A stretch of 64,000 nucleotides of DNA from Nostoc linckia z4. GTDB lineage: Bacteria > Cyanobacteriota > Cyanobacteriia > Cyanobacteriales > Nostocaceae. The translations under genes were made by a program, and so were the position numbers. The stretch spans positions 257,013 through 321,012 of the forward strand of contig NZ_LAHA01000001.1 in assembly GCF_002608075.1 (NCBI RefSeq), given 5' to 3'. Shown here one piece after another: positions 63,509-64,000 of the stretch (its first letter is position 1; each line of letters opens with the position of its first letter). A model generated the notes under the pieces. It did no database searches. It saw only the letters and a list, made by a program, of their open reading frames with translations, and was not told the origin of the DNA.

Positions 63509-64000
63509 CCTTTTGGCATATTCTTCACCGTTAGTTGTGTTGCTACACCCTGATAATTGACAAATTTTGTATGAATACTTTCTCTCACCTGTTATAGCCC
63601 TTTTCTATGTCAGATGGCCAAGTTTCCAAATATATTAAGCAAATTGCTACATGAATACTTAGATAGTTAAGATATGCTAAAATCCCTTAGCCAGATTATT
63701 TTTCGTTTCTTTATATTGATATGATTAACTAACTTTGACTTAGAATATCCTGTCTGTAAGTATACATAAACCGTAATTACTCTAGAATCAAACCCCAAGT
63801 ACCAGTAGTTTTATCCGTAATATTACTTAATAAGATTTATTTTTTTAGTAAAAATTATCCAAATTTTAGTACATTTACAAGCTGTTCTTGAATCTAGTTT
63901 TAGTCTCAAAAAGATACAAAAAAGCTGAAGGTATCAAAAATAGAAAGATAAAAGATTAGGACTTCGCTTTGGTGACTTAGGAGGGGAAAGGGGAAAGGGG
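63509..64000. other. Intergenic, AT-rich
   Basis: No ORF or RNA is recognised. It is very AT-rich until about 63975, where GGGGAAA repeats start and run off the window end. Confidence 0.6.

Overview
The window is chromosomal DNA of a filamentous, probably heterocyst-forming cyanobacterium (Nostocales-like). The evidence is photosynthesis genes (psbA, psbV, petE, petJ, pcyA, a psbP homologue), a devBCA-type exporter, many copies of the HIP1 octamer GCGATCGC, and many short tandem repeats (TTGGGCA, GAATTCA/CTGAATT, GGGGAAA and AATGACC types) that fill most intergenic gaps. There is no rRNA operon, prophage, CRISPR array or recognisable transposase.

Layout. 0-6.4 kb: DUF3370 protein, a DUF6888/DUF6887-like small pair, DUF4090 protein, a small Gly-rich membrane protein, PEP carboxylase (ppc) and a short conserved protein. 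6.9-11.5 kb: a DUF1574/SGNH-like protein and an MBOAT acyltransferase, likely a polysaccharide O-acylation pair. 12-14.5 kb: psbA (D1 with Gln130) and a CorA-type transporter enclosed by a perfect 45-bp inverted repeat. 14.6-18.9 kb: urease genes ureD-ureA-ureB-DUF1349-ureC, interrupted before ureC by an opposite-strand GxxExxY gene with its own inverted repeats. 19-24 kb: methyltransferase, a membrane protein, dapB, a candidate small RNA, a PsbP-family protein, maf and a small protein. 24-29.7 kb: pcyA, then a repeat-filled leader with an NtcA-type promoter candidate and devBCA. 29.7-33 kb: a membrane-anchored coiled-coil protein, a HAD phosphatase, a Uma2-type nuclease and a small protein. 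33-40 kb: two Ser/Thr kinases flanking an FHA-ABC transporter. 40-47 kb: ribD, a thioredoxin, an aminotransferase, a PEP-CTERM protein, a response regulator and a 59-aa coiled-coil protein. 47.5-50 kb: a lone AAA+ ATPase. 50-54.5 kb: a sugar ABC permease pair, psbV, petE and petJ. 54.6-64 kb: a TonB-like protein, lipase, single-heme cytochrome b-like protein, Na+/H+ antiporter, tRNA-Glu, SRPBCC protein and a GAF kinase lacking its phospho-acceptor His.

How the genes work together. psbA, psbV, petE, petJ and the PsbP homologue serve photosystem II and lumenal electron transfer. pcyA makes the phycobilisome pigment, and tRNA-Glu feeds tetrapyrrole synthesis. Urease, the possible NtcA promoter and devBCA point to nitrogen metabolism and envelope export. 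The two kinases and the FHA-ABC transporter look like a phospho-signalling module. The least explained parts are the two gene cassettes bounded by inverted repeats without a transposase, the lone AAA+ protein and the one-heme cytochrome b-like protein. All functions were assigned by reading motifs; no database search was possible.
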